From Petrosia ficiformis (taxonomy: Eukaryota; Porifera; Demospongiae; Haplosclerida; Petrosiidae): a stretch of DNA of 64,000 bases. The notes below the pieces were generated by a model. The model saw nothing but the letters and a program-made list of their open reading frames with translations. It was not told the origin of the DNA and searched no databases. The translations under genes and the position numbers were made by a program. Positions within the stretch are counted from its first letter, which is position 1; each line of letters opens with the position of its first letter. The stretch lies in contig OX345636.1 in assembly GCA_947044365.1 (NCBI GenBank), positions 37,411,212 to 37,475,211 on the forward strand, in the 5' to 3' direction. This document shows positions 22,654-32,990 of this stretch, in pieces.

Positions 22654-23217
22654 CTTGTATTTCTATTGAGGAAAGTGGTGACCCTCTTGGATTGTTTAGA
22701 TCAGTCGATAGAAGAAGCCATATCCGAAGACTTGATAACAAATGATAATAGTAATATTCATCTATCTATCTACATGTATGTTCATTCATTTATCTCAGTC
22801 TGTTTATCTACATCTATCTATCTATCCATTGTCTGTCTACATACATGTACATGTATGTTCATTCATTTAACTATTTCTTTTCTGTTGTGATATTGACAGT
22901 AATGAGAGACAGAGGTGCATTTGGTACAACTACAGTGTTAGACTCAGATGGTTCTGATGACTTATCAACCATTCCAGGAGTTTTAGTATTTGGTGATAAA
23001 GAAATTGAAAAGGTATATGTTGTTCCTTATTTCATCACTACCTTTGCCTCTTCTTTCCTCTCCCTCCATTCCTCATTTCTTTACTCACCTCTTTTCTTTT
23101 CAATTGACAATCACAATAACTGCAGTATTTGACACAAACCCCGAACTAAATGAAACGTATTCAATTAGCCTTGAAGATCCATCGGAGGAGGAAGAGTCTG
23201 GAACTGTATGGCAGTGA
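22654..23217 (+). pseudogene. Calx-beta domain fragments
   Basis: After ctcaatag at 22653 a short frame reads SIEESGDPLGLF. After attgacag at about 22901 the next reads RDRGAFGTTTV then DLSTIPGVLVFGDKEIEK, up to a gtatat donor at 23014. After ataactgcag at about 23125 a third reads FDTNPELNETYSISLEDPSE. The GxFGTxTV, GxLxFxxGxxxK and PELNExxxxxL pieces in that order match the Calx-beta fold used in ADGRV1-like receptors and Na/Ca exchangers. The junction between pieces two and three is out of phase as drawn, so it is either broken or spliced differently. Confidence 0.5.
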
Positions 23218-23963
23218 TGGGTATGTATGTATGTACGTATGTATGTAAGTAATAATGGGCGTGGAAAGTTATACCGTTATTAAAATTAAAATGAGTATAA
23301 CCCTATTAATTAAAAGTACGTTTTTATCCGTAAATTCACGTATAGTTTTAAAAGAACAATTTCGTCACAAATCATCACAAAAATAGGAATATAATAGACC
23401 TTATGCAATGAAATGATTCTAATAAACGCCCACCAACGTTGGTGGTAAAATGGCGGATTTTTTTAATAAAGATATGAAGGTGGATTTCTCGTTGTCAACG
23501 CGTCCTAAACTGACTTAGCAACCTTTTTAGTTTATTTTATAGTTTTATATGCTTATATCTTTGTTATAATATTCTTTTTATTTTGTGTCTGTTGATTTGA
23601 AAGACGAATATAATTGAAATACAGTGACCTGAAGAATTACAGAAGTTACAAATTTGTGTTCTAATTGCTTCAGCGTTTGCCCCTCGAGTGTCATCTTTTA
23701 ACTCACCAAATTTCCAGTGTCAACCATCCATCGACACTTCACAATCGAGGCCAGGTAGCTCCTGCAGGTACGGGAGACATTTTACAAGCTGATTTTCAGG
23801 TGGGGCTGCTTACACTTAATAATACACTGCAGCATATATATAGTATTCAATTGTTATATTTATTATTACAACCATGACTGTATTACTGGATGAAAAATGG
23901 AATAGTAGTAAGTCTCAGTGATCATCTCTTGTAACCTCAGCGCCATCATCATTCAATTTCACC

Positions 23964-25445
23964 ATGGCCAACATGATGGAGTATTTCATTCATCGACAAG
24001 CATCAGATGGAATTCCAAACAGTGACTTCAAAGACATCAACAGTAAAGCATTTCCATTATTTAAGGCTGGTCATGTACAATCCGTTCTTCATAAAGAAAT
24101 AGATAATAATATTCTATTGGAATGCAAATGTTTTCCAGAAATGAAGAAGACTACTACATATGGAGTGAGAGTTGCTTTGGATAGATCTAGCAATGACATC
24201 GTTTTTGCAAAATGTGGTTGTCCTGCTGGTCGTGGCCCCACATGTTGCTGTAAGCACCTAGGAGCTTTCTGCTATTTTCTTGAAGAATTTTGTCGGACAC
24301 ACAAAATAAGAGAGCAAACAACATCTACATCTTCAATTCAGCAATGGCATCAACCACGTAAGAGAACTACAAAGGAACCCTGTTCAATTGAGAACATAAA
24401 ATTCATAAAAGCAGAATATGGAAAGATAAAGAAAGTAATTTCCACCAATTATGACCCAAGGCCAAATTTACTATGCAAAACTACAGAAGATGAGGTTCAA
24501 AAATTTAGATCTGAGCTGGAACTTCTTCAAACACCAATAGCATTTTTAGATGTTTTACCAGAAAATACTTACCTAGTGAAATACATAGACACATTACCTC
24601 CAACACCAAGATCATCACAAGCTAGAGTCCAGGCAGCAATTCAAAAAAACGAACAACCAATATCTTTGTCTGAGCTTTCAGCAAATGGAAAGGATTTTCT
24701 TCAGAGGATCACTCTTTCAAAAGCAGACATTAAACAAATAGAAATGGCAACACGGAAGCAAACTCTATGTGCTAGGTGGCACGAAGAGCGTTACTGTCAT
24801 ATAACATCGTCAGTTTTTGGTATGTTGTGCAAAGGTAGGATAACATCCAGTAAGTTACAGTCAGTTCTATACAACTCCTCACAAAAGATGTTAAGTACAT
24901 GTAATAGTGCCATTCTTTGGGGAAGATTGCATGAATCAACAGCATTTGAAAAATATAAAGAAAATTTGGATCATCAATACTTAGTAAACCAATCTGGTAT
25001 ACATATTTCCCAACATGGTTTTTTAGCTGCATCACCTGAAGGTGTAGTGTTGAACAAAGAGAATGCAACTATCTGTGGAACAATTGAAATTAAGTGCCCT
25101 TATTCATGTCGCAATATATCTGTTTGTGAAGCATGTACCAACAAGTCTTTTTTTTGTGAAATTGAGAACAATGACATTTGTCTAAAGCGTAGCCATTATT
25201 ATTACTATCAAGTACAGGGAGCAATGGCCATTCTTAAAGTAAGTTGGTGCGATTTTATTGTGTGGACAACAAAAGACATGACAGTGGAAAGAATCCTTTT
25301 TGACCAATCGTTCTGGAGTTCTTGCTTCACAAATCTACGAAACATATACATTTCATCATTATTACCTGAAATAATTTACCCAAGGCATCACTTATCACTG
25401 GACATTCTACAATATGTGAGGAGGCACAGGAAAAGGGTCCTATAA
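23964..25445 (+). CDS. SWIM zinc-finger / YqaJ-type nuclease of ISL2EU
   Basis: The start is in a strong ACCATGG context (MANMMEYFIHRQ). Residues ~84-98 form a SWIM finger (CGCPAGRGPTCCCKHLG). The YqaJ/lambda-exonuclease-like core spans ~265-450: RWHEERYCHITSSVFG, WGRLHESTAFEKY with Glu324, ASPEG, IEIKCP with Glu375 and Lys377, and QVQGAMAI. The usual Asp of the SPDG motif is Glu359 here, a conservative change. PD-(D/E)XK fold; predicted 5'-3' DNA exonuclease activity whose role in the transposon is unknown. The last codons (VRRHRKRVL) come from the end of the nested element. The original tail resumes after 27646 and would read TEFINDNI then TAG. Confidence 0.8.
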   Translation: MANMMEYFIHRQASDGIPNSDFKDINSKAFPLFKAGHVQSVLHKEIDNNILLECKCFPEMKKTTTYGVRVALDRSSNDIVFAKCGCPAGRGPTCCCKHLGAFCYFLEEFCRTHKIREQTTSTSSIQQWHQPRKRTTKEPCSIENIKFIKAEYGKIKKVISTNYDPRPNLLCKTTEDEVQKFRSELELLQTPIAFLDVLPENTYLVKYIDTLPPTPRSSQARVQAAIQKNEQPISLSELSANGKDFLQRITLSKADIKQIEMATRKQTLCARWHEERYCHITSSVFGMLCKGRITSSKLQSVLYNSSQKMLSTCNSAILWGRLHESTAFEKYKENLDHQYLVNQSGIHISQHGFLAASPEGVVLNKENATICGTIEIKCPYSCRNISVCEACTNKSFFCEIENNDICLKRSHYYYYQVQGAMAILKVSWCDFIVWTTKDMTVERILFDQSFWSSCFTNLRNIYISSLLPEIIYPRHHLSLDILQYVRRHRKRVL

Positions 25446-27644
25446 TGTCCGAATATGAAAATTGAGTTTTCAATATTTTTTGATAACTGACAATATATAT
25501 TATATTTTGGATGAATATCAAATTCAAATGACAATTAGAAACATGGTTTTAGATGAGTATAACTACCTAGTGTTTTTTTAACAATTCAGGACAAGTGACA
25601 ATTCCACGCACAGTTTTTGTATGTCCACTTTGACGGCAATGACTACATTTTCGAGTTTTCTTGTGTTCAGTAATAGGAAACATTTGACTGATAGTCATAT
25701 TCGGTTTAGGACAAGTGAGATTTGCTGATGCTTCAGATGGACAAAACTGCCTTATTTTATCACATAAGTATTGCTTTCTTTCCTGGGACATACCAAAAGG
25801 ATTTATCACAGTAGGCATTTCTGACAGCTTGCTACTTCCATCACCACTGCAGATTTCATATTCTAGTTCTTCACTTTCCTCATATGTCTTCATAAATATC
25901 TTGTTAGGGACAGACGCATCAACACGGAAATGATGATACTGGGAAATGCCTGGTATCGGGCGGAAAAAAAAGGACAAATATTCAGTCCAGCGGTACCAAA
26001 TTACATTACGTTTACCTGAGGTATCAACAGTAGATAGAGGGACATTCTGTCTAGATGTGGTTGAATTCCAAATTACACGTTCTATGTCAACGAGAGTTGA
26101 AACTGCAGTATGCCTATATAGTTTTTTAATCAGGCCAAAGAACCTATCTGGTGCAAATTTTGTGTGTCCCGGAATCATAAATGATATTTTTACAGTTGGA
26201 TTTCTCTTTGTTAGTACTCTCCAGGTAAGGTACTCCATCATTGCATTATTTTTATTCTGCCCAACTGCATTATCGGCATGCAGCTGTAGATGCTGACCAG
26301 CTGTGCAAAAGGACTCAAGATAGTGATGAAGCATTGATATTACACAATCAGCTCCTTTTCCTGGATTGTCATTTTCATCGATTAGATAATTCACCTGCTC
26401 AGCTTTAGCTTCTGAACATACACCAAACAGTTGGCACTTTCGTGGTGTCAAGAAATACAATGGCCCAACTTGCTGGGGGGAAGATGGGAAATGAATTTGT
26501 TGAGCAAAATCAAAACTTAGATGAATAACCCTTGGTATGGAATTATTTTTGAATTCTTCAATACTTAGTTTACACTCATCATTATACAGAAGTCTTTCTA
26601 CTCTGGCTAAACGTAGGTGCTCTTCAGCACTTCGCAAATGTTCTGATTTCTCACATTCATCTAGGTTAGCAGAACGCATAATACTCACGACATTAGATTG
26701 ACATACTGCACATAAATCTGTAGCAGGCTTCATAGATACAATATGAGGGAGTAGCTCTAGCCATAGTGATTCAAACTTTCGACGACTTATCGGAATGTCA
26801 GCTGTAATCTCACAGCCAAGTTTGTACTGCCTATATACATGTACAAACCTCTTGGACATGTGTGAATGCAGCAGTAGTGCTTTCTGGTCACTGAATTGGC
26901 CAGGTAACCTTCCTGGTAATGGTAGTGCATGAAGAAGGGCAAAATTGTTAATGAATTTGACGACTTCTTGTGTTGTAGAGAATGGCAATGTATTAGCTGG
27001 TGAACGTTTTGTATTCCCATGTGTTCGTGATACTAGCCCATTCTGATCAAAATGAGACAACAAATTCTTGAATCGCTTTGGGCCAATACCATGAAGAAAA
27101 AGGTATGTAGTTTTACACACCTTTTTCCCATGAAAGTAGTAGTTTACATGGCATCGAGACTGGTGACTTTCCCCACACCGATGTGCATTCAGATTAGCTA
27201 ATATCACCAAGTCTAATTCACCCTTTTCCATTTCTGCACAATTCATACGATTTGTAGAAAAAATTTCATAATTAAACAATTTAGAACAAGCATCATGTGT
27301 TGGTCCTAGTGTACACTGGCAAGTCTGAGTGATAAAACTACCTATCATGTTAACTTCAGCAGCATCTTCAAACCTGACAGAAAAATCATTTATATCACCT
27401 TCATCCTCATCACTAGATGCTTCAGCTATTTCCTCTTCATTTGTGTACTGGTAATCTTCATCAGCATTCTCAAACTCATCCAACAATTCTGTAGCGCAGC
27501 AAAGTGAATTCTCCATTACAGTAGAAAAAATTTACCATGCTTTTGATAGTATACAAAGTTGTACGGAAGTATACAATTTTAAACCGCATTTTTCTAAAAA
27601 TTGTAATTAAGCGCTATAGGTCCCTTTTCCCATGCCTCCTCACA
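25415..27644. mobile_element. Nested 2.23-kb DNA transposon, TSD TA, single DUF7869-like ORF
   Basis: The left end TGTGAGGAGGCACAGGAAAA and the right end (reverse complement TGTGAGGAGGCATGGGAAAA) match at about 27 of 30 positions, through ...GGGTCCTATA / GGGACCTATA. TA flanks both sides (25413-25414 and 27645-27646). Excising the element and one TA restores an open tail to the YqaJ gene, which is independent evidence of insertion. It holds only one gene, intronless and intact. Confidence 0.78.
25567..27516 (-). CDS. Putative DDE/RNase-H-like transposase, DUF7869-like, 649 residues
   Basis: Acidic N terminus, then Cys-rich segments (TCQCTLGPTHDAC, ~64-77). A central region ~140-330 includes FLHGIGPKRFKNLLSHFD (a helical, possibly DNA-binding block) and LCAVCQ (~268-272). 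A core follows with Asp336 (HLSFDFAQQ), Asp415 (LHADNAVGQNKNN) and GHTKFAPDRFFG (His451, Asp457). Acids on predicted strands in this order are what an RNase-H-fold DDD enzyme would show. It ends in a CCHC knuckle: Cys624, Cys627, His632, Cys642. The ADNxxGQNKNN...PGHTxxxxDxxF signature recalls DUF7869; that name is from memory. Being the sole gene between inverted ends, it is the presumptive transposase (inference). Confidence 0.7.
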   Translation of the reverse strand: MENSLCCATELLDEFENADEDYQYTNEEEIAEASSDEDEGDINDFSVRFEDAAEVNMIGSFITQTCQCTLGPTHDACSKLFNYEIFSTNRMNCAEMEKGELDLVILANLNAHRCGESHQSRCHVNYYFHGKKVCKTTYLFLHGIGPKRFKNLLSHFDQNGLVSRTHGNTKRSPANTLPFSTTQEVVKFINNFALLHALPLPGRLPGQFSDQKALLLHSHMSKRFVHVYRQYKLGCEITADIPISRRKFESLWLELLPHIVSMKPATDLCAVCQSNVVSIMRSANLDECEKSEHLRSAEEHLRLARVERLLYNDECKLSIEEFKNNSIPRVIHLSFDFAQQIHFPSSPQQVGPLYFLTPRKCQLFGVCSEAKAEQVNYLIDENDNPGKGADCVISMLHHYLESFCTAGQHLQLHADNAVGQNKNNAMMEYLTWRVLTKRNPTVKISFMIPGHTKFAPDRFFGLIKKLYRHTAVSTLVDIERVIWNSTTSRQNVPLSTVDTSGKRNVIWYRWTEYLSFFFRPIPGISQYHHFRVDASVPNKIFMKTYEESEELEYEICSGDGSSKLSEMPTVINPFGMSQERKQYLCDKIRQFCPSEASANLTCPKPNMTISQMFPITEHKKTRKCSHCRQSGHTKTVRGIVTCPELLKKH

Positions 27645-27808
27645 TATACAGAATTTATTAATGATAATATATAGTAAAAATTAATTTACACACATACCTT
27701 GATCACATGCTGCTTATTACAATAATAATAATAATATATAATAATAATTATTGTTAAGATAATTATTGTTAATTAACTAGTAACAGACAATATATTACAA
27801 TATGAGTT
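27645..27808. other. Original 3' end of the YqaJ gene and AT-rich spacer
   Basis: Holds the displaced tail of the nuclease frame (to TAG near 27674) and then ataataataa repeats up to the end of the convergent transposase gene. Confidence 0.55.
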
Positions 27809-29121
27809 TCATTCTTCAATGGAATACTGAGCCCGAGATTTATTTACAAGAGGTGGATGAAAATTTGTGAGGATCGCACAAGTATAGAATAATTCTGACG
27901 AAAGTCCTGCCATGTTATTAGGTATGAGGTCTAAGATTTTAAATACTTTAACTCTACAGAAAGCCCTCTCGATGTGAATTCTTAGAGACGCTATTCACCT
28001 TGTTTCCACTAGTTCAACATTGTCAAGTTGCTCTGAAGTCTTTCTGGGTGGTATGTTTACTGTGATTCCTTTACTTGAAAGTAAATCAGCTATATTAAAA
28101 CCTCTGTCTGCCATTACTGCATCACCAGTGTCCAACTTGTCTATCAAGCCAGATTCAATGAAAAGCTGTCGATCAGATATTGAGCCACCATATAAAGGAG
28201 ATATGAATGAAAAGGTACCACATGGTGTTATGCCAGCAAGAGCTTTAGCAGTGTTATGATTTTTGTATGATGAAAACGTTAGCTGCTGTGCGTTGGGATC
28301 TGAAGGTTGTTGAATAAACAATTCTGTTGCATCGATGATAACACGTGTATTGAGATATTGATATTTAAATTGGTCTGGAATGTTCTTTCGTACTTGATCT
28401 TGAGATGGCCATATTGGTATTTCTCGAAATTTGTGATACAAAAAATTTATCCATGCAATGAAGATTCTTCATACGGTTGACTGAGATATCTTGAACCTGT
28501 ACGCCAAGTCTTGTTCCAAAAGACCACATCTTAGACGGCATAGTGTCAGGAAAAATTCATTTTGTGGTGAAAGACTGCGTTGTGTTTTGACTCTAGAAGC
28601 TGATGAAGTGGAACCTGGATAATGGAGACAGTTAACAGCATCACCAAGGAAATTGTAGCAGATAATAAAGTGATTGTATGTTGGAAATGAAGTGTAAAAA
28701 CGAATACCTTGATCATCATCTACAAACATTTCTATACAGAACCTAGAAGTATCGATAATGGGTGTGTCTGGTGGCATTGTTGACACTTCAGTCAATTGTA
28801 TCTCCTTGTCCAAACCAATATGACTTAAACATGACGGATCAACAACAACAGGAGCTTCTTCTATCGGTAAAGAGTAAGTGTGATCATGGGTGATATTTTG
28901 TCGTAACTCATCTCTAGTCAATCTCTTTTTTTTTGTCATTACTTCATCACGCTTACAAGGTGGTTTGCGCACCTTGCATGTTTAAGCTCTGCAGACTTTG
29001 GTATAGACAATTGATGCATTATGAGACGAAATCTTTCTTGTAAAACTGGTATTCTATGCCAAGACAACTGAGGATTATTTGATCTGTTTTTGCAACCTTC
29101 AACTATACAGCTATGAACCAT
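27809..29121 (-). pseudogene. THAP-DDE transposase of ISL2EU, broken
   Basis: Starts MVHSCIVEGCKNRSNNPQLS, a THAP C2CH finger (Cys5, Cys10, SWHRIP), then LSIPKSAELKHARC. A one-base loss near 28979 shifts the frame just where a CSDHF-like end is expected. The middle part (28972-28469) contains FYTSFPTYNHFIICYNFLG and LSPQNEFFLTLCRLRCGLL. A TGA (28469-28471) interrupts SQSTV-RIFIAW. The catalytic part has IIDATELFIQQPSD, PLYGGSISDRQLF and VMADRGFNIADLL. A second TGA (27995-27997) precedes IHIERAFCRVKVFKIL with the Glu. So there is one frameshift and two stops, while the DDE residues are still legible. The gene ends SIEE at 27809. Confidence 0.85.
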
Positions 29122-29588
29122 TATTATTCTACTAAACAGAAATAATTATTATAATGCACATGTACTGTTATAATAATTTATTACGTGTAAGCAGCCCCAC
29201 CCTGAGGCAGTGACTGAGCCCCACCTGAAAATCAGCTTGTAAAATGTCTCCCGTACCTGCAGGAGCTACCTGGCCTCGACTGTGAAGTGTCGATGGATGG
29301 TTGACACTGGAAATTTGGTGAGTTAAAAGATGACACTCGAGGGGCAAACGCTGAAGCAATTAGAACACAAATTTGTAACTTCTGTAATTCTTCAGGTCAC
29401 TGTATTTCAATTATATTCGTCTTTCAAATCAACAGACACAAAATAAAAAGAATATTATAACAAAGATATAAGCATATAAAACTATAAAATAAACTAAAAA
29501 GGTTGCTAAGTCAGTTTAGGACGTGTTGACAACGAGAAATCCACCTTCATATCAAAAATCCGCCATTTTACCACCAACGTTGGTGGGC

Positions 29589-30105
29589 TATTAATATAAT
29601 GAAATTCATTGTGGGACAATGAAATCACTTATGTCATAAATTAGGCTATTTAAATTTTTATGATAGATTGAGTTGATACTTATTATAAAATAATATTGTA
29701 TTGTATCATATGCTGATGGCAGGCTCACTGTTGGTCCAAGTGGTAATGCTTCAATTATTCTCTAATCCTTACGTATATAATAGTTATATATATTGACTGT
29801 CACCTTTCATGTGCATTGTATATAACTATAACTATATATTGATATACATGTATATAGTTATAGTATGTCTAGTTTATCACACACAATTTTATACATGTAG
29901 TTAACTATATCAGGCTTACTAAAAGTGTTATAGTTTTAGTCACAGTGCCTTAGTTAATTGGGTTTTAGTTATAGTTATAGATAGACATGATTTTTGGATC
30001 ACGGCGAAAAAGGTCCACCTCTACGGCTCTACTCATGTATAGTCAAGTGCCCCCACCACCACACCTCCTCCTTCCCCCATCATAAAGGGATACATGGGTA
30101 TCTAC
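29589..30105. other. Non-coding stretch with remnants of the TAGTGTTG hAT family
   Basis: tttagttatagttatag and related actaaaa blocks (29840-29975) match the MITE at 30106-30389. Nothing else supportable. Confidence 0.5.
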
Positions 30106-30389
30106 TAGTGTTGTTTTAGTTAACTAAAACCCCTTTTAGTAAGGCATTTTGACTTTTGGTTAACTAAACTATAACTAAATTACAGGTCTATTGTAATAAC
30201 TATAACTAACTAAAAGAAAAAAGGGTCAATAATGCACACTTTTAGTTAGTTAACTACAACTAAAACCCTTTTAGTTAGCCTAAAATTGTTTTAGTTAATT
30301 AACTATAACTATAACTAAAACTGTGATAAACTAGACATACTATAATTATAACTAAAAGTGGTCATTATTGTCAAACTAAAACAACACTA
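30106..30389. mobile_element. hAT-type MITE, 284 bp, TSD GTATCTAC
   Basis: Ends TAGTGTTGTTTTAG and CTAAAACAACACTA are perfectly inverted. GTATCTAC lies on both sides (30098-30105 and 30390-30397), a perfect 8-bp duplication. The interior is built of ttaactaaaac / gttttagttaa repeats. Relatives or fragments lie at 36060-36180, 48405-48470, 49694-49890 and 56825-56900. Confidence 0.9.
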
Positions 30390-30551
30390 GTATCTACGTG
30401 TATCTATCAACTGCCCCAAATCTTCACATACATGTACATAACAGATTATTGATAGCAATTAGTAATTATAATGAAATTACACCCATAATAAAATCATTAT
30501 TATAATTATACTGCATGTAAAAATGAATAATAAATTAATAATTAAATAAAC

Positions 30552-30605
30552 AATGGGGGTGGAGTGAATGTTATGTAGGACCTGTTAGCATACTATATAA
30601 TGTAC

Positions 30606-30641
<36 letters not shown>

Positions 30642-31109
30642 CATAATGAGATTCATAGCCCATACATTTCTATGGGGCGTGTAAGTTTATATTTCTCATA
30701 TAAACCTCAAAATAGGTTGATATTTTAAAATATCAACCTTGTGAAACTCGACGGCGATTTCTTACGGACTTAATGACAATCCAAGGTATGAATCTCATTC
30801 TAAAATATATCAGATATAACATGTTTCATCTGTCTATATGCGTTATATAAACCTGCCAACTCGGATGATATCACCCTCGGGCTACGCCCTCAGGTGATAT
30901 CTTACCTCGTGGCAGGTTTATATAACGCATATAGACAGATGAAACATGATATATATAGCACACATATATATATATATATATATAATTATATATATATGTA
31001 TGTATATAATATATACATAATATATATACATGTATATATATGTATGTATGTACATTATATAGTATGCTAACAGGTCCTACATGTACATAACATTCACTCC
31101 ACCCCCATT
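30552..31109. mobile_element. Nested fold-back element
   Basis: Outer arms are 30552-30612 and 31041-31109 (AATGGGGGTGGAGTGAATGT and its inverse). Inside are AATGAGATTCATA (30645) against TATGAATCTCATT (30788), then 30820-30858 against 30910-30948 (perfect over about 39 bp), and at the centre gatgatatcaccc against ggtgatatc. Four palindromes sit within 560 bp, separated by TA repeats. No ORF. Confidence 0.85.
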
Positions 31110-31118
31110 ATATATATA

Positions 31119-31156
<38 letters not shown>

Positions 31157-31881
31157 TATATTATATAGATATATGTCTACATAGCTATCTATCCATTCAT
31201 TTATCCATCCGCTATTCATTCATCCGTTCATTCATTCATGCATTCTATTATTTAATTAATCATTAATCTATGTAGTCCTGTTTACCAATGCATCAGTAAA
31301 TACATATAATGATATTTACTTCCAAAAACTAACAAAATGACCCATAAAATAAGTTATTTGGTATACAGTATGTAACTGTCATGTCATTTATTGAAAATGT
31401 TATTTTTTTAATTTTTGTGTGTACACAGTATAATCAGATTGGCATTGCTTACTTTTGTATCCAAAATTTTTACTTGTTTTGTAGTAGTTTAGATTATTAT
31501 GAATTTTTTACTCCCCTTTATTTTTGTTTGTTTGTTTGTTTGTAGTGCTATGTTTGCTATGTTCAAAGCTAAAATAACCCATTGAAAGACCTAAGCTGAA
31601 TTGATATTCCATTCCCAGTATTGTCATCACCTTTTGTACTGTTCACTCTATATTATGTACTACATGTACATAATTATAATTATATATACATGTGCTATAG
31701 CCTATTCCTACACCTATGCATACATACATACATACATACATACATACATACATGTACATACATACATACATACATACATACATACATACATACATTAGAT
31801 GGTAATAAATAATTATATATATTTATACTTACATGTGGTACATGTAAGTATGAAGTGGTTAGTTGATAATGTACAATCCCC
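31110..31881. repeat. (TA)n and (CATA)n with unassigned DNA
   Basis: TA runs at 31110-31160, a cattcatt-rich stretch near 31200-31250, (TTTG)n at 31527-31545 and (CATA)n at 31719-31796. No gene. Confidence 0.7.
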
Positions 31882-32057
31882 AATCTTGTTTCTGTGCTTT
31901 TTTGGTTTGGACATAACTTACATGCCCTTTTATTAAATTAAAAAGAGGGTTTGGAGAATTATATAGTTTACCGGAACAGTTCCCAGATTCAACCAGATTC
32001 AGTTCAACAATCTTTTCCAAAAAAACTATCTTGCATATGTTTTTTAATTAATTATAA
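31882..32057. repeat. Dispersed repeat, copy 1
   Basis: About 175 bp (AATCTTGTTTCTGTGCTTTT to aattaattataact) is repeated in direct orientation at 35072-35257 with high identity and small indels. No TIRs found. Confidence 0.9.
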
Positions 32058-32248
32058 CTTATACCAATACCACAATTATATATGCATGCATTAAAAATAA
32101 TTACAATGACTAAGTAATGATAATAATATGTTAGTAAGTAAATATATTCCACATTACTTTCTACTATAACAAGAATTTTGGATTATATATAGCTGTTAGT
32201 TTATTAATTACATCATGAGTGGCAACTTCACATGAATTCCTATCATCA

Positions 32249-32510
32249 ACGAAGCCATTCTCTATCATCCACACGCCCTTTTCCAACCACTCCACACCTT
32301 CTCCAACCACTCCATATACCATACACTCTTGTACAAAAACAGTGTCGAAATTGAAGGCACAGGTCTAGTGGAGCTACCGATATTCTCCGTTTCTTCATTT
32401 GAAGTCATAAGGTGAGGATGCAATTTCCGAAGCCATTCTCTATCATGCACCCTTTTCCAACCACTCCACACCTTCTCCAACCACTCCATACACCACAGCT
32501 GCTCATCTGC
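32249..32510. repeat. Tandem duplication of a CCAACCACTCC-rich segment
   Basis: cgaagccattctctatcat plus cttttccaaccactccacac occurs at 32249-32330 and again at 32430-32505, about 180 bp apart. The minus-strand ORF (32265-32513) translates it as MEWLEKVWSGWKR twice. Without other support I treat the ORF as incidental. Confidence 0.75.
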
Positions 32511-32880
32511 CACAGTTGTACATATGCTTAATGGTTGTCCATATACAAGTTACTACAACTTGAAACTCCTCTTCAGGCCAAACAGCTGGACTATATAAAA
32601 TATAGCCACTCTTTATACTTTTTCGTTTGTTCATGTGTTCCTTTGAAAAGTCATAAGGTGAGGAGGCAATTTCTGAATGGTAGAAAATAGTAAGTCTACA
32701 CAACATGGCAGAGCAAGAGCTCAATACATGTACATTCTCTGCTTCCTTTAACTTGACTCAGACAACACAACACTACTGTACAAAATCAATCACTGTTATA
32801 TAGTAAACCACTAAATGTTCTGGAATATTCTAAAGCATGTGACAATCTAGAAAGTTCTAGAGACACATGTCCCAACACCT
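32511..32880. other. Unassigned DNA
   Basis: gtcataaggtgagga near 32648 echoes 32406, so the duplication may extend in decayed form to about 32660. No gene. Confidence 0.4.
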
Positions 32881-32990
32881 TTTACCCAATAAGTGTGAAC
32901 TAGTTATTTAACCTATATTTCTAGCCATGTGCTCTTACCAACTGAGCTACCAAGGCAGCCCAGCTCGCCAGGTCAAAATCAAACATCTCA
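32880..32990 (-). repeat. tRNA-derived SINE head (A-box)
   Basis: The minus strand reads GCCTTGGTAGCTCAGTTGGT then AAGAGC, a textbook tRNA acceptor/D-arm with a pol III A box. The anticodon stem, T-arm and 3' acceptor do not pair, and only a weak agttcac B-box-like motif follows. It is therefore not a tRNA gene but the 5' part of a tRNA-derived SINE. Confidence 0.6.

Larger units (their letters stand above)
23428..29588. mobile_element. ISL2EU-type transposon (YqaJ nuclease plus THAP-DDE transposase)
   Basis: Terminal inverted repeats of about 400 bp (23428-23825 and 29179-29588). Each outer end carries the perfect palindrome CCACCAACGTTGGTGG. The right arm has a 24-bp duplication (near 29200) absent from the left. 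Inside are a YqaJ nuclease on plus and a THAP plus DDE transposase on minus, the gene pair that defines ISL2EU (family knowledge). A clear target duplication was not found. The element is interrupted by a second transposon at 25415-27644; without it the length is about 3.9 kb. The transposase is broken, so this copy is non-autonomous. Confidence 0.85.

Noticed and set aside
24772..25068. 98-codon minus-strand ORF
   Set aside because: Shadow of the YqaJ nuclease gene with no features of its own.
32880..32956. tRNA gene on minus
   Set aside because: Only the acceptor 5' strand and D-arm are convincing. Anticodon and T stems do not pair and no matching 3' acceptor follows, so it is recorded as a SINE-type fragment.
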